Shown here: piece after piece, positions 17,079-25,995 of the stretch
Position numbering within the stretch: position 1 is the stretch's first letter
How the letters are laid out: the number at the start of each line of letters is the position of its first letter
Made by a program: the position numbers and the translations under genes
Notes under the pieces: model-generated
Database searches by the model: none
What the model saw: the letters and a program-made list of their open reading frames with translations, nothing else
What the model was told of the DNA's origin: nothing
Source of the DNA: an uncultured Poribacteria bacterium
Lineage (GTDB): Bacteria; Poribacteria; WGA-4E; WGA-3G
DNA length: 55,447 nt
Reading direction: 5' to 3'
Assembly (NCBI GenBank): GCA_951828515.1
Contig: OX639992.1
Coordinates: 1,770,561-1,826,007 of the forward strand

Positions 17079-18191
17079 CTACTGGAGTTTTTCAAAAACA
17101 TCAAGATATTGCTGTGCTATGTTTTCCCAATTAAATCGTTTGCGGATCTGTTCCGGTGCACGCTGTCGGAAATTTTCAACCTGTTCTGGATGTTGTTCCA
17201 ACATCTGAATCTTTTCCGTAAGAGACGCCACATTTTTATCAAAGAGTACCCCATAATACCCACCTGCCAGCACTTCATCGTTGAAGGGTGTATTCAGCGC
17301 AAGAATGCAGTTGGAAAACCCTAACGCCTTTAGAATAGAAGGATTAATGCCACCGAACTGGTGTCCATGGACGTAGGCAAAGCAGTGATGGTGAAGTTCT
17401 TTAATATGTTCAGAATCGTCAATATGTCCGAGAAACTTGACGTTCTCGTTAGCAATATTTTTTAATTTCGATAGAAATTCGTTCTCAAGTTTGTTGCCTT
17501 TGTAATCCGCGCCGCCAGCGATAGCAAGTTGCTTTTGGCTCTTTGAAGCAACGAACGCCTCTAAAATGAGATCGGCATTGTTATCCGGGACAAGCCGACT
17601 GGCAATAAGATAATAATTCCGGGGTTTAAGCCCATAGGTCTCCAGAATCTCTGGATGTTTCGAAGGCTCAATGTTCGCGCCATAAGCGATATAAGTAGTT
17701 TCCGCCCCTAATTCCTCAAGATAGAGACGCTTCATTTCAGAAGCATCGGTAATAACAATTGGAAACGCCGCTGTCGCCATCTTTGCCGCCCACTTGAAGT
17801 AAAGTGCGCCAAGCCCTTTCCATTTTGGACGGAGCCATTCCATTCCATCAACGTTGATAACAGCGGTTTTCCCTGCGATACGGAAGAACCATCCGAACGG
17901 ACCATTGCCAGCGTTCCATGTCAAAATGACATCAGATGCGGTAACCGAAGCGTGCACCGTTGCGAGAAAACTGTGGCTCAGGGTACTGAACATCTTATGC
18001 TCTATACTTGGCAAATAAACAAGCTTGATGCCATTCCATTCCGCAGGTCTCTCCTTGAAAAGTGCCTTCCGGCAGTAGACGATAACTTCATGACCGGCTT
18101 CTACCCAGCGGGGAGCGAGTTCACCCATGATAGTTTCCAGTCCACTATAGGTAGCGGGGAGCCCGCGTATGCCCAACACCCTAATCCTCAT
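17079..18191 (-). CDS. Glycosyltransferase with DUF1972 domain (GT4 type)
   Basis: A 370-residue GT-B enzyme that adds a sugar, often rhamnose in related proteins, to a lipid-linked oligosaccharide in the cytoplasm. RVLGIRGLPATYSGLET (residues 4-20) is the DUF1972 N-terminal signature. The C-terminal half has the nucleotide-sugar binding fold (SRLVPDNNADLILEAF, AIAGGADYKGN, HIDDSEHIKELHHHC). The HQFGGINPSILKALGF stretch holds the Glu/Pro region of GT4 enzymes, with Asn-Pro in place of the usual acidic residue. The ATG directly follows a leader cassette. A promoter is predicted at 18494-18523. Confidence 0.92.
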   Translation of the reverse strand: MRIRVLGIRGLPATYSGLETIMGELAPRWVEAGHEVIVYCRKALFKERPAEWNGIKLVYLPSIEHKMFSTLSHSFLATVHASVTASDVILTWNAGNGPFGWFFRIAGKTAVINVDGMEWLRPKWKGLGALYFKWAAKMATAAFPIVITDASEMKRLYLEELGAETTYIAYGANIEPSKHPEILETYGLKPRNYYLIASRLVPDNNADLILEAFVASKSQKQLAIAGGADYKGNKLENEFLSKLKNIANENVKFLGHIDDSEHIKELHHHCFAYVHGHQFGGINPSILKALGFSNCILALNTPFNDEVLAGGYYGVLFDKNVASLTEKIQMLEQHPEQVENFRQRAPEQIRKRFNWENIAQQYLDVFEKLQ

Positions 18192-18211
18192 TTTTCCAGT
18201 TTTCCTTGCGG
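18192..18211 (-). repeat. Leader cassette core, copy 3
   Basis: Coding-strand CCGCAAGGAAAACTGGAAAA runs directly into the glycosyltransferase ATG. Upstream CACCTCTCTGAA matches the flank of other copies. Confidence 0.75.
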
Positions 18212-18263
18212 TTCAGAGAGGTGAGTCTGTGAATTCATATTCTATTCCGTATACCCGCTTTCC

Positions 18264-18290
18264 CTATAGACATTTCGCCCCGCTGGGGCT
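18264..18290 (+). repeat. CTATAGACAT palindrome, copy 1 (GCCCCGCTGGGGC form)
   Basis: CTATAGACATTTC followed by the palindrome GCCCCGCTGGGGC. Shares its prefix with the copies at 52653, 52860 and 52909. Confidence 0.7.
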
Positions 18291-18493
18291 AAATCGGTGC
18301 TACGCACTTTTTGTCATGCGTTTCAAGCTATGCACTTTGGCTAACAATTGTAGTCTCAGCATCGCGTCGGACGGACGCGACAGAAAACTTCTTTTTAAGG
18401 ACGCCCTGGGCCGACCGCAAGATAAATTCAGGAGATTAAATTGTGCTATCAAAGCACAGTTCGTCTCTGTTTTAGATTGGGTTCTACATATAT

Positions 18494-18523
18494 ATTATAC
18501 CCATTTTAAGGGCAAAAGTCCAA
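18494..18523 (-). promoter_or_regulatory. Sigma70-type promoter for the DUF1972 glycosyltransferase
   Basis: Minus-strand TTGGAC (18518-18523), 18-base spacer, TATAAT (18494-18499). The leader to 18191 would be about 295 bases and includes the palindrome and leader cassette 3. Confidence 0.6.
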
Positions 18524-18540
18524 TTTGTTTTTACGACCGA

Positions 18541-18560
18541 TTTTTTAATTTTCCCTGCGG
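18541..18560 (-). repeat. Leader cassette core, copy 4 (orphan)
   Basis: Coding-strand CCGCAGGGAAAATTAAAAAA with no start codon after it. Its upstream flank keeps GAAAGAACGTC like other copies, so it is probably a remnant of a lost gene start. Confidence 0.6.
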
Positions 18561-18628
18561 TTAAGTATCAGGGTTTGGATATTGACGTTCTTTCTTCTCG
18601 AGTCGCTTTAAGGCATAATTTCATTTCG

Positions 18629-18647
18629 TAAACACTCAAGCAAAAAC
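18629..18647 (-). repeat. TTTTTGCTTG leader block, copy 4
   Basis: Coding-strand CGTTTTTGCTTGAGTGTTTA upstream of the orphan leader cassette at 18541. Confidence 0.5.
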
Positions 18648-18724
18648 GCTTAGTTTTTCGGCTATCAACCGTCCGTACACCATTTGATGATAAAAACGAT
18701 TTAAATCTTCAGTTTTTTATTACG

Positions 18725-18846
18725 TAGGACTTACGCATTTCCTTTTAAAGTCCACCTGATAAGATAGATTTAGAGGGTTAAATGCAACAAAATAGCAACT
18801 TTTCAGCAAAATATATTCGTTCTCTGTTGAATTTGCGTAAGTCCTA
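18725..18846. mobile_element. MITE-like element abutting the Wzi-like gene stop codon
   Basis: TAGGACTTACGCA (18725-18737) and its exact inverted copy TGCGTAAGTCCTA (18834-18846) bound 122 bases that encode nothing. The right end touches the TAA stop codon (18847-18849). TA at both outer ends would suit a TA target-site duplication, as made by IS630/Tc1-type transposases. No transposase is in the window. Confidence 0.65.
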
Positions 18847-20514
18847 TTAGGGAAACCGGTAGAGAAATTTGGCTTCAATTTCATTCGCGTTTTCGCGGAC
18901 ATCTCTACGATTTCCCAAGTTCCTTCTCCATACGCGTGCCCACTCCGCATAGAGCGAATAATGTCCGATAATAACCCAGTTAGCCCCGACTGAGAGACGA
19001 TGCTCACTTTCTGTGACACCTGATAACGGTGTCCAAACATCGTCTTTTGGAGCATCAACCGGATGTTGTTTATCAATACCACCGGACCCATGGCGTTCTA
19101 ATTCGTAACCGAAAGTCGTTTCAAGTCTATCTGTCCATCGGCGACGCAGTTCTATCCATAGATTGTCAGCATCAGAACCGATCTGATGTCCAATAGGCGT
19201 GGTAAAGTGTTTGTAGACATTCACAGGGTTTACATGGGTATACGCGTATTGGTTTATAAAGGCGTATTCGGCGTGAAAGTCAGTATCTGCAATGCCAAAA
19301 GGGTCTGTTAGATATATACCACCGAGGACACCAAACTTCGTATCCCAATGCTTAAAATTCGCTGCGGGGTTCCCATCGTCCACCATCAATTCGCCATAAA
19401 TTTCAAAATCATCTACAAGACGAAGCCGCATATCAACACTCATAAGGACGTTGTCGCCACTGCCGGGGACGCGTCCATCTGCCCGTGAAATCGGTTGCTC
19501 GTTAATCAGGTAGATATTGACTGGGTTCAGATACCCGGGCTCAAAACGGTCGCCGTAAACGACGACTTCAGAGAGCCCAAAACCGAACCTATCCCAGAAA
19601 TACCCCTCAACCCTATGTCCCGAAATATACTTATGATTGATCTCCGCTGACATATCCTCCAGTATACCGGTGAACGCTGTGAAGGTAACGGGTTTATAGG
19701 TAGCTTGAAATTTAACCATGTCCATAGCGAGCGGGTTCTTGGAAACCAAAAGGCTGTCATGATAGCCAGGTCCCCACTGAAGTGTATCCTGTCCAAGCTG
19801 CAGTTCAAACCATGGCAAGTCAAATTTCAGATAGGCGTTAATAGCAGTTCGGTTTTTGAGTCCACCCTCCAATTGCCTAATTTTCGTCTCATCAGGAAAG
19901 AAATCATCAAAAAATTCACCGTAGACGAACCTATGTGCTATATCGGTCGTAAAGGCAAACGTTTCCCCCACCTGTCCATAGAGATGTGGATAGAAGGTGG
20001 TAACATGCATGTTTCCTTCACTGGGTTGTTCCTCCGACAGGTTATCAACAAGGTGAGCGATAACACGTTGTGAAGCTCTCAAATCAAAAGAGAAACGATA
20101 GTCTTTGCCCTTCTTTTTCCCCTTCATCGTCATCAGGTGCAATCGTCGGTTTCTGGCAGGGCTTTGTGCTATAGGAGCACGAGCTTCGCGGTAAAAGGTT
20201 AATAGTGTGTTTAGCCGCTCTTGATCAATAACGCTCAACGCGATTTCGCCGTTTTTCTGTTTCTGATCCACCTCTAACAGATAAGATACAACCTGTTTAC
20301 GGGTGAGTGGCAACGAACCGCGCCGGATGCCGGGTAAAACCCGCTTGTTAAGTAAACGATGAATAAAGCGGTAGGTTTCACGATTAAAGTCAGACAAGTC
20401 CGGATTGAGCGGAACATTGATGAGCGAGGCAGCCCATGCTGTTGTGGACACTAAGACTAACACTGAAATACAGATTTTTAATTTTACCTTGCGGGTGAAT
20501 AACGCAGATTTCAT
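18847..20514 (-). CDS. Wzi-like capsule assembly outer-membrane protein
   Basis: A 555-residue outer-membrane beta-barrel of the Wzi/Caps_assemb family, which binds exopolysaccharide at the cell surface. A signal peptide is visible at residues 10-29 (VKLKICISVLVLVSTTAWAA). The central part has LGQDTLQWGPGYHDSLLVSK, a hallmark of the family, followed by alternating amphipathic strands to the C-terminal residues LYRFP. The start at 20514 gives MKSALFTRKVKLK, so the positively charged n-region of the signal peptide is supplied by a leader cassette. Located in the sulfated polysaccharide locus. Confidence 0.85.
   Translation of the reverse strand: MKSALFTRKVKLKICISVLVLVSTTAWAASLINVPLNPDLSDFNRETYRFIHRLLNKRVLPGIRRGSLPLTRKQVVSYLLEVDQKQKNGEIALSVIDQERLNTLLTFYREARAPIAQSPARNRRLHLMTMKGKKKGKDYRFSFDLRASQRVIAHLVDNLSEEQPSEGNMHVTTFYPHLYGQVGETFAFTTDIAHRFVYGEFFDDFFPDETKIRQLEGGLKNRTAINAYLKFDLPWFELQLGQDTLQWGPGYHDSLLVSKNPLAMDMVKFQATYKPVTFTAFTGILEDMSAEINHKYISGHRVEGYFWDRFGFGLSEVVVYGDRFEPGYLNPVNIYLINEQPISRADGRVPGSGDNVLMSVDMRLRLVDDFEIYGELMVDDGNPAANFKHWDTKFGVLGGIYLTDPFGIADTDFHAEYAFINQYAYTHVNPVNVYKHFTTPIGHQIGSDADNLWIELRRRWTDRLETTFGYELERHGSGGIDKQHPVDAPKDDVWTPLSGVTESEHRLSVGANWVIIGHYSLYAEWARVWRRNLGNRRDVRENANEIEAKFLYRFP
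20475..20494 (-). repeat. Leader cassette core, copy 5 (translated)
   Basis: Coding-strand CCGCAAGGTAAAATTAAAAA lies inside the Wzi-like gene and is read as RKVKLK, a different frame from the PQGKIK reading in the DUF983 and epimerase genes. Confidence 0.75.
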
Positions 20515-20517
20515 CTT

Positions 20518-20604
20518 TCACGTGCCTTTCTCTGGTGTCGCCTGCGCCGTTGTTGCAGGCTTGTTTTTTAATTTTACCTTGCGGGTGAATAACGCAGACT
20601 TCAT
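20518..20604 (-). CDS. 28-residue upstream ORF with the same N-terminus as the Wzi-like protein
   Basis: ATG at 20604 opens MKSALFTRKVKLKNKPATTA and stops with TGA at 20520-20518, three bases before the ATG of the Wzi-like gene. It arises from a tandem duplication of the leader cassette, so the first 13 residues are identical to the downstream protein. It could be a leader peptide that couples translation, or simply a by-product of the duplication. Confidence 0.35.
   Translation of the reverse strand: MKSALFTRKVKLKNKPATTAQATPEKGT
20565..20584 (-). repeat. Leader cassette core, copy 6 (tandem to copy 5)
   Basis: Identical to copy 5 over 20 bases, with an extended identity of about 45 bases (one mismatch). 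Between the two lies GCCTGCAACAACGGCGCAGGC, a palindrome shared with the copy at 32240. Confidence 0.75.
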
Positions 20605-20618
20605 CTTTCACGATTTAC

Positions 20619-22697
20619 CTATTTCAAGATCACCATTTGGCGTGTGGCTTCCATTTGTCCTGCCTGGAGCGTATAAAAATAGACACCACTTGCTACAGGT
20701 TCACCCACAACATTGCGACCATCCCAATACGCCGCACGCGATTGACTCCGATAACTACCAGCACGCTGATAGCCAAGTGATAACTGACGCACAGTCTCAC
20801 CTCTCACGTTATAGATATGGATAGTAACATCCGAATCTCCTGCCAAATCATACGGTATCCACGTCTCAGGATTAAACGGATTCGGATAGTTCGGTAAAAG
20901 AGCCGTTTCCAAGGGCACTGCTGTATTCATTAGGCGTTCTAAGGCAGCAATACCCTCCTGAAAAGCACGTGAACCATCAGTGGCGAGATGTGCTTCAGTG
21001 AGCCAGTGTTCCACTGAGTCAAAATGCTCTGTGCTAATACCGGCGCGTGTCGATGGCGAAGCAGGCGTACTGGATTCACCGAAATGTGCAGCGACCAGAA
21101 GCAAATCAAGAATATTAACTTTACCATCCTTGTTTACATCAACTTTCGGATGTGCTGGCGTTTCCACATCAAAACTGTTTGCAATCAAGATAAGATCCTG
21201 GATATCAACAACTCCATCGTTATTTATATCCCAAGGCAAGGTTCGCGGAACAGGAATTTGCTGACGCACTTCCGGCAAAGCCGCTTGCCATCCAGCATGA
21301 AGTCGTTCGCTGAGATGTGCGACGAGTTCCGCATTTTCCGAAAGCCCCGCGATATTGGCGGTTTCGTCTGGAGCAACCCCATAATCGTAGAGTTCAACAC
21401 CCCATCTACTATTTTGCCCCCATTCGGTATATCGATACCGTTCTGTCCGAATAGAGATACCACCATACGCAACCCCTCCGAATTGGCTAAAAACTGCTGT
21501 TTTCCACGGGCGAGTCGGCTGCTCAATGAGTGGCATTAGACTCAAACCTTCTAACTGCGGTGGTACCGGAAGTTGACAAGCATCACATAACGTCGGGTAA
21601 ATATCAACAAGTTCAGCAAACGCTTCGGTCTCTGAACGCTGTTGATGTGGAATACTGACAATCAAAGGAGATCTGACAGAAACCTCAAAAAGGGTTTGCT
21701 TCCCCCATATTCCGTGTTCACCAAGATGGTGACCATGATCACTGCAGAAAACAATCACAGTCCTTTCAGTAAGTCCGAGTCTATCTAACTGTGCGAATAC
21801 ACGTCCAATCTGGGCATCTACATAACTTGTGGATGCGGCATATGCCCGAATTAACTCTAAGGTTTTCGCATCAGAGAGTGGTGTTGTTCCCGAAGGTAGA
21901 TCCTGATAGCGTCTAATTGCACTCCAATTGGTAAGCGCTCTATCAGGTGCACCTTCAGGTGGTACAGAAGATACAGGTAAATCAAAGGCTTGGGTATCGT
22001 ACAACTCAAAATATTTCCGTGGTGCCCTAAGCGGTAAATGCGGTTTGTAAAATCCAACAGTTAGGAAGAATTGTTGTTCTTTAATCTGTTCCAATACCTG
22101 AATTGCCCGTTTTGCAGTTTTCCCATCCTGCAGTTCATCGTCAGCAACATCAAGGGCTTGCCATGATGGGGTGGTTGTTATATCCATCGGAATCCAAAGT
22201 GGTCTCCACGACGGAACACTCCATGAATGTTTTTCATCCTGCAGGCGCGGGAGGTGGGCGACCCTTCCTACAGATTGGGTATGGTAACCGTTCTCTTTAA
22301 AATGCTGAGGGAGTGTCACGGCTTCAGGCAATTTACTGCGAAAATCTGTTCTATTATCTAAGACATTCGTTGTTTCGGGACGCAATCCAGTTATCATCGA
22401 AGTACGAGATGGACTACAAAGTGGATATTGGCAATAGGCACGATTGAAAAGCGTGCCACGCTGCGCTAACGCATCAATGTTGGGTGTGTGTATTTCCGGA
22501 TAACCATAACATCCAAGCAGAGGGCGCAGGTCATCAACAATGATGAACAAAACATTGTATGGTCCCTGAGCACTCGTTTGATGTTTCGGAAGAAGTCCTG
22601 TCGTAAAGGCGGCAGCACCCGCCTTCAAACTCGTTGAAAGAAAATCTCGCCGAGTAAACGGCTCTGAAAAAGTCTGTCGTCTTGCTACCTTATTCAT
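20619..22697 (-). CDS. Sulfatase (iduronate-2-sulfatase-like) with dockerin-like repeats and sorting-type C-terminus
   Basis: A 692-residue exported hydrolase that removes sulfate esters, probably from polysaccharide. A Tat-type signal (TRRDFLSTSLKAGAAA) is at residues 16-33. CSPSR at about residue 95 has the Cys that is turned into formylglycine, and IIVDDLRPLLGCYG and FCSDHGHHLGEHG bind the metal. Residues 490-550 have two dockerin/EF-hand-like repeats (DINNDGVVDIQDL and DVNKDGKVNILDL). The C-terminus has NYPNPFNPETWIPY and ASGVYFYTL, a FlgD/type IX-like sorting domain. About 394 bases at the 3' end are nearly identical to the next gene. Confidence 0.93.
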   Translation of the reverse strand: MNKVARRQTFSEPFTRRDFLSTSLKAGAAAFTTGLLPKHQTSAQGPYNVLFIIVDDLRPLLGCYGYPEIHTPNIDALAQRGTLFNRAYCQYPLCSPSRTSMITGLRPETTNVLDNRTDFRSKLPEAVTLPQHFKENGYHTQSVGRVAHLPRLQDEKHSWSVPSWRPLWIPMDITTTPSWQALDVADDELQDGKTAKRAIQVLEQIKEQQFFLTVGFYKPHLPLRAPRKYFELYDTQAFDLPVSSVPPEGAPDRALTNWSAIRRYQDLPSGTTPLSDAKTLELIRAYAASTSYVDAQIGRVFAQLDRLGLTERTVIVFCSDHGHHLGEHGIWGKQTLFEVSVRSPLIVSIPHQQRSETEAFAELVDIYPTLCDACQLPVPPQLEGLSLMPLIEQPTRPWKTAVFSQFGGVAYGGISIRTERYRYTEWGQNSRWGVELYDYGVAPDETANIAGLSENAELVAHLSERLHAGWQAALPEVRQQIPVPRTLPWDINNDGVVDIQDLILIANSFDVETPAHPKVDVNKDGKVNILDLLLVAAHFGESSTPASPSTRAGISTEHFDSVEHWLTEAHLATDGSRAFQEGIAALERLMNTAVPLETALLPNYPNPFNPETWIPYDLAGDSDVTIHIYNVRGETVRQLSLGYQRAGSYRSQSRAAYWDGRNVVGEPVASGVYFYTLQAGQMEATRQMVILK
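20666..21059 (-). repeat. Nearly identical 394-base block, sulfatase 1 copy
   Basis: Matches 22820-23213 with three mismatches and no gaps. Encodes the C-terminal sorting domain and the segment before it. The catalytic domains of the two proteins are far less alike. Confidence 0.9.
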
Positions 22698-22772
22698 CTT
22701 CCATTCATCTCTTTCTGATTTACTACCGAGGTCCAGACAAAGCGGATGCCATTACCAAAAGAAGCAGTAAAC

Positions 22773-24887
22773 TCATTTTATCATTATCATTTGGCGTGTC
22801 GCCTGCGATCGCCCAACGCGGAGCGTATAAAAATAGACACCACTTGCTACAGGTTCACCCACAACATTGCGACCATCCCAATACGCCGCACGCGATTGAC
22901 TCCGATAACTACCAGCACGCTGATAGCCAAGTGATAACTGACGCACAGTCTCACCTCTCACGTTATAGATATGGATAGTAACATCCGAATCTCCTGCCAA
23001 ATCATACGGTATCCACGTCTCAGGATTAAACGGATTCGGATAGTTCGGTAAAAGAGCCGTTTCCAAGGGCACTGCTGTATTCATTAGGCGTTCTAAGGCA
23101 GCAATACCCTCCTGAAAAGCACGTGAACCATCAGTGGCGAGATGTGCTTCAGTGAGCCAGTGTTCCACTAAATCAAAATGCTCTGTGCTAATACCGGCGC
23201 GTGTCAATGGCGAGTCGGGGCGAGGTGACCTCGCCTCTACAGATTCACCGAAATGCGCAGCGACCAGAAGCAAATCAAGAATATTAACTTTGCCATCCTT
23301 GTTTACATCAACTTTCGGGTGTGCTGGCGTTTCCATACCCAAACTGTTTGAAACAAGAACGAGATCTCGGATATCAACAACTCCATCATTATTTATATCC
23401 CAAGGCAATGTTCGCGGAACAGGAATTTGTTGGTGCATCTCTGGCAAAGCCGCTTGCCATCCAGCATGAAGTCGTTCGCTGAGATGTGCGACGAGTTCCG
23501 CATTTTCCGGGAGTCCCGCGATATTGACAGTTTCATCTGGATTTGCCTCATAATCGTAAAGCTCAACACCACGGCTACCGCTTTGCCCCCATTCGGTATA
23601 TCGGTATCGCTGTGTACGCATGGAGTAACCATCTATACTACTGCCCCTACTGAGTTGACTAAACGTTGCAGTCTTCCATGGACGCGTCGGTTGTTGAATG
23701 ACAGGTGCCATACTAATACCTTCCAACTCTGTTGGAATAGGTAATTGACACATATCACACAAAGTCGGATAGATGTCAACAAGTTCAACAAATGCTTCTG
23801 TTTTAACGCCAAAATGCGCCTGATTCGGGACACTGACTATCAACGGTGAACGCAGGGAGGCTTCAAAAAGGGTGTTCTTTCTCCAGAGTCCGTGTTCTCC
23901 GAGATGAAAGCCATGGTCTCCCCAGAGAACCACGACCGTGTTTTCTGCAAGACCGAGCGTATTTAATTGGTTGAGGACTCGTCCCACTTGCGCATCTATA
24001 TAACTGATGTTTGCCGCGTATGCCCGAGTTAATTCTAAAGTCTTCTCATCTGAAAGTGGCGGATTTGTTGAAATATCCTGATACGTCCTCAATGACTTCG
24101 GATTGGATGCTATACGAGGCGCGTTTTGGGGCAAGGTTGAATTAGTTAGTATTCTGAAGTTTTGCGTAGCATATAAATCGAAGTATTTACTCGGAGCATA
24201 GAACGGTAGGTGCGGTTTGTTAAAACCGACAGCGAGGAAAAATTCTCTGTCTCTAATCTGCCTCAAAATTTCTACAGTTGCACTCGCGATTTTGCCGTCT
24301 TCTAATTCATCATCGGTGACATCAAGTGCCTGCCAAGAGGGTGATGCTTTTTTATCAATCGGTTTCCACCGTTGTCTCCAAATTGGAGTACTCCAAGAGA
24401 GTTCATCCTCCCACGCGGCAGCACCGTGTGCGATCTTACCGACAGAACGCGTATGATAGCCGTGAGCCTTGAAATGTTGTGGTAGCGTTATGGCTTCCGG
24501 TACTGTATTACGAAAATCCGTGGTATTATCATGCACATCAACTGTATCTGGTCTTAATCCGGTAAGTACGGAAGCCCGTGAGGGATTACAAACAGGGAAT
24601 TGACAATACGCACGGTTGAAGAGTGTACCCCGTTCAGCTAAAGCATCAATGTTCGGCGTGTGCATCTCTGGATAGCCGTAGCATCTAAGCAGAGGTCGTA
24701 GATCGTCAACAGCGATGAACAAAACATTATATGGTTTCCCTTGGGCACTCGTCTGTCGTTCCGGTAAGAATCCGGTTGCGAAGGCGGCGGCACCTGCTTT
24801 CAAACTCGTTGAGAGGAAATTGCGTCGGGTAAAAGGTCGCTTCAGGGAGGATGCTTCTTGCGCTTGTATAGTTGATACTTTGGGCAT
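22773..24887 (-). CDS. Sulfatase (iduronate-2-sulfatase-like), paralogue of the neighbouring gene
   Basis: A 704-residue relative of the preceding sulfatase with the same architecture: twin-Arg type signal (TRRNFLSTSLKAGAAA, residues 20-36), formylglycine site CNPSR, metal motifs FIAVDDLRPLLRCYG and LWGDHGFHLGEHG, two dockerin-like repeats (DINNDGVVDIRDL, DVNKDGKVNILDL) and NYPNPFNPETWIPY sorting domain. Between the repeats and the tail it has an extra segment, VEARSPRPDSP, encoded by a GGCGAGGT/ACCTCGCC palindrome. It lies 75 bases upstream of sulfatase 1; together they look like a tandem duplication whose tails are kept alike. Confidence 0.93.
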   Translation of the reverse strand: MPKVSTIQAQEASSLKRPFTRRNFLSTSLKAGAAAFATGFLPERQTSAQGKPYNVLFIAVDDLRPLLRCYGYPEMHTPNIDALAERGTLFNRAYCQFPVCNPSRASVLTGLRPDTVDVHDNTTDFRNTVPEAITLPQHFKAHGYHTRSVGKIAHGAAAWEDELSWSTPIWRQRWKPIDKKASPSWQALDVTDDELEDGKIASATVEILRQIRDREFFLAVGFNKPHLPFYAPSKYFDLYATQNFRILTNSTLPQNAPRIASNPKSLRTYQDISTNPPLSDEKTLELTRAYAANISYIDAQVGRVLNQLNTLGLAENTVVVLWGDHGFHLGEHGLWRKNTLFEASLRSPLIVSVPNQAHFGVKTEAFVELVDIYPTLCDMCQLPIPTELEGISMAPVIQQPTRPWKTATFSQLSRGSSIDGYSMRTQRYRYTEWGQSGSRGVELYDYEANPDETVNIAGLPENAELVAHLSERLHAGWQAALPEMHQQIPVPRTLPWDINNDGVVDIRDLVLVSNSLGMETPAHPKVDVNKDGKVNILDLLLVAAHFGESVEARSPRPDSPLTRAGISTEHFDLVEHWLTEAHLATDGSRAFQEGIAALERLMNTAVPLETALLPNYPNPFNPETWIPYDLAGDSDVTIHIYNVRGETVRQLSLGYQRAGSYRSQSRAAYWDGRNVVGEPVASGVYFYTLRVGRSQATRQMIMIK
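22820..23213 (-). repeat. Nearly identical 394-base block, sulfatase 2 copy
   Basis: Partner of 20666-21059 at a fixed offset of 2154 bases. The identity stops exactly where the palindromic insert of sulfatase 2 begins. Confidence 0.9.
23217..23237. repeat. Palindromic element inside the sulfatase 2 coding region
   Basis: GGCGAGGT (23219-23226) and ACCTCGCC (23228-23235) form a perfect palindrome around one base. Read in frame as EARSPRP in the linker before the sorting domain. Relatives lie at 53514 in recD2 and at 35401 in the FG-GAP gene. Confidence 0.7.
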
Positions 24888-24974
24888 AATGCAAATGATT
24901 CCTACGAAAATATAAACTGTGAATTTATATCGTTAGTCTATTTTAACAGTCTCATCATGTGAGAAAGCGCGTCC

Positions 24975-25979
24975 TTAACCCTCATACCTTAATTTCGCCA
25001 TCGTATCATGGAAAACGGGGGCAATTTTCGGATGAATATCAAAGGGGTCCCTCGCGGGTACCGGATGCAAGGTCTGTCGAGCATACTCTTGGAAGGTGTT
25101 GTCTGTTGGCAGTTCACAGAAGTTACATAACGCGGCGAGTGTTTTGTCTGGTTCTAATGTCAGATCCTCAAAACGGACGAGATGGATATAATCAGATGCG
25201 ACTTGCATTAGACGGAGTCCCTCCTGCATGGTGAGTATCCATTCTATAGTCGCCCTGTCAAGATGTCGCTCAAAATGTTTAATTTCATCAGCCATCTCAG
25301 CAAATACTGAATCTGTTTTAACAAGTTGTTCGACTATAAGCCGCCATTTCCGGTCATCGACTCCCCACCAGTCATGGTTTTCACCATTGACTTGAACGCC
25401 AAGCCGCTTTGACCACGCGGCGATTGAATGACACGTATCCCACCCATTGCGGGCGAGGAAGATGAAGCGAGCATCAGGAAACAGCGCACGCACGAAATCA
25501 ACCCTGAAGATGAGTTCTGGATATTTATCAACAAGGCGTTTTGAGCGAGTCACTGTCAAATAAGCACCAAACATCTGAGCGGCGCGTTGACGCATTTCGT
25601 CAGTTGCATCTTCCGCCGTGAGACAATATTTTGCGTCGGGAACCCGACTGTAGTTTCCGATGAGGTCTTCATGTGGGTGAATGACGTGCCATATCGCTTT
25701 CGGTTCGTTGAGATAACCGACTTCCCGGTGCATGGAAAGCACTATACCGAGTATTGTGGTGCCGCTGCGTCCTGTGCCCAAAATGAAGATTGGTTTCTCA
25801 ATTGACTTGTATCTGTTTTTAGTCGCAGAGACTGTCTTCAAAATAGAAAAAACGAGCGGATTTATCCAGCGACCTTTGGTAGTTACGGGGCGCCCTTCAA
25901 AGAGTGCATAACTCATAAAGCGGGTTAATACTTTCATTGGACGCGTTTTGATGTAATTCGGATTAATTTGGGCAATCAT
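24975..25979 (-). CDS. Sulfotransferase family protein (1 of 4)
   Basis: A 334-residue cytoplasmic enzyme of the PAPS-dependent sulfotransferase superfamily. The 5'-phosphosulfate loop is ILGTGRSGTTILG (about residues 66-78) and FIFLARNGWDTCHSI (about residue 168) is in the 3'-phosphate binding position. VRFEDLTLEPDKTL and LCNFCELP are common C-terminal features of the family. It is 16 bases from the next sulfotransferase gene upstream, so they are co-transcribed. The acceptor is inferred to be the polysaccharide made by this locus. Confidence 0.85.
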   Translation of the reverse strand: MIAQINPNYIKTRPMKVLTRFMSYALFEGRPVTTKGRWINPLVFSILKTVSATKNRYKSIEKPIFILGTGRSGTTILGIVLSMHREVGYLNEPKAIWHVIHPHEDLIGNYSRVPDAKYCLTAEDATDEMRQRAAQMFGAYLTVTRSKRLVDKYPELIFRVDFVRALFPDARFIFLARNGWDTCHSIAAWSKRLGVQVNGENHDWWGVDDRKWRLIVEQLVKTDSVFAEMADEIKHFERHLDRATIEWILTMQEGLRLMQVASDYIHLVRFEDLTLEPDKTLAALCNFCELPTDNTFQEYARQTLHPVPARDPFDIHPKIAPVFHDTMAKLRYEG

Positions 25980-25995
25980 ATCTTACTTATAGAAA

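Larger units (their letters stand above)
18192..18846. other. 655-base intergenic region made of repeats
   Basis: Holds, from left to right, leader cassette copy 3, a CTATAGACAT palindrome (18264-18290), a promoter (18494-18523), a decayed leader cassette without a start codon (18541-18560), a TTTTTGCTTG block (18629-18647) and a MITE-like element (18725-18846). No convincing gene was found on either strand. Confidence 0.7.

Noticed and set aside
22682-22978. Plus-strand ORFs opposite the sulfatase tails (also at 20405-20824)
   Set aside because: Identical peptides arise only because the minus-strand tails are duplicated; they are antisense shadows.
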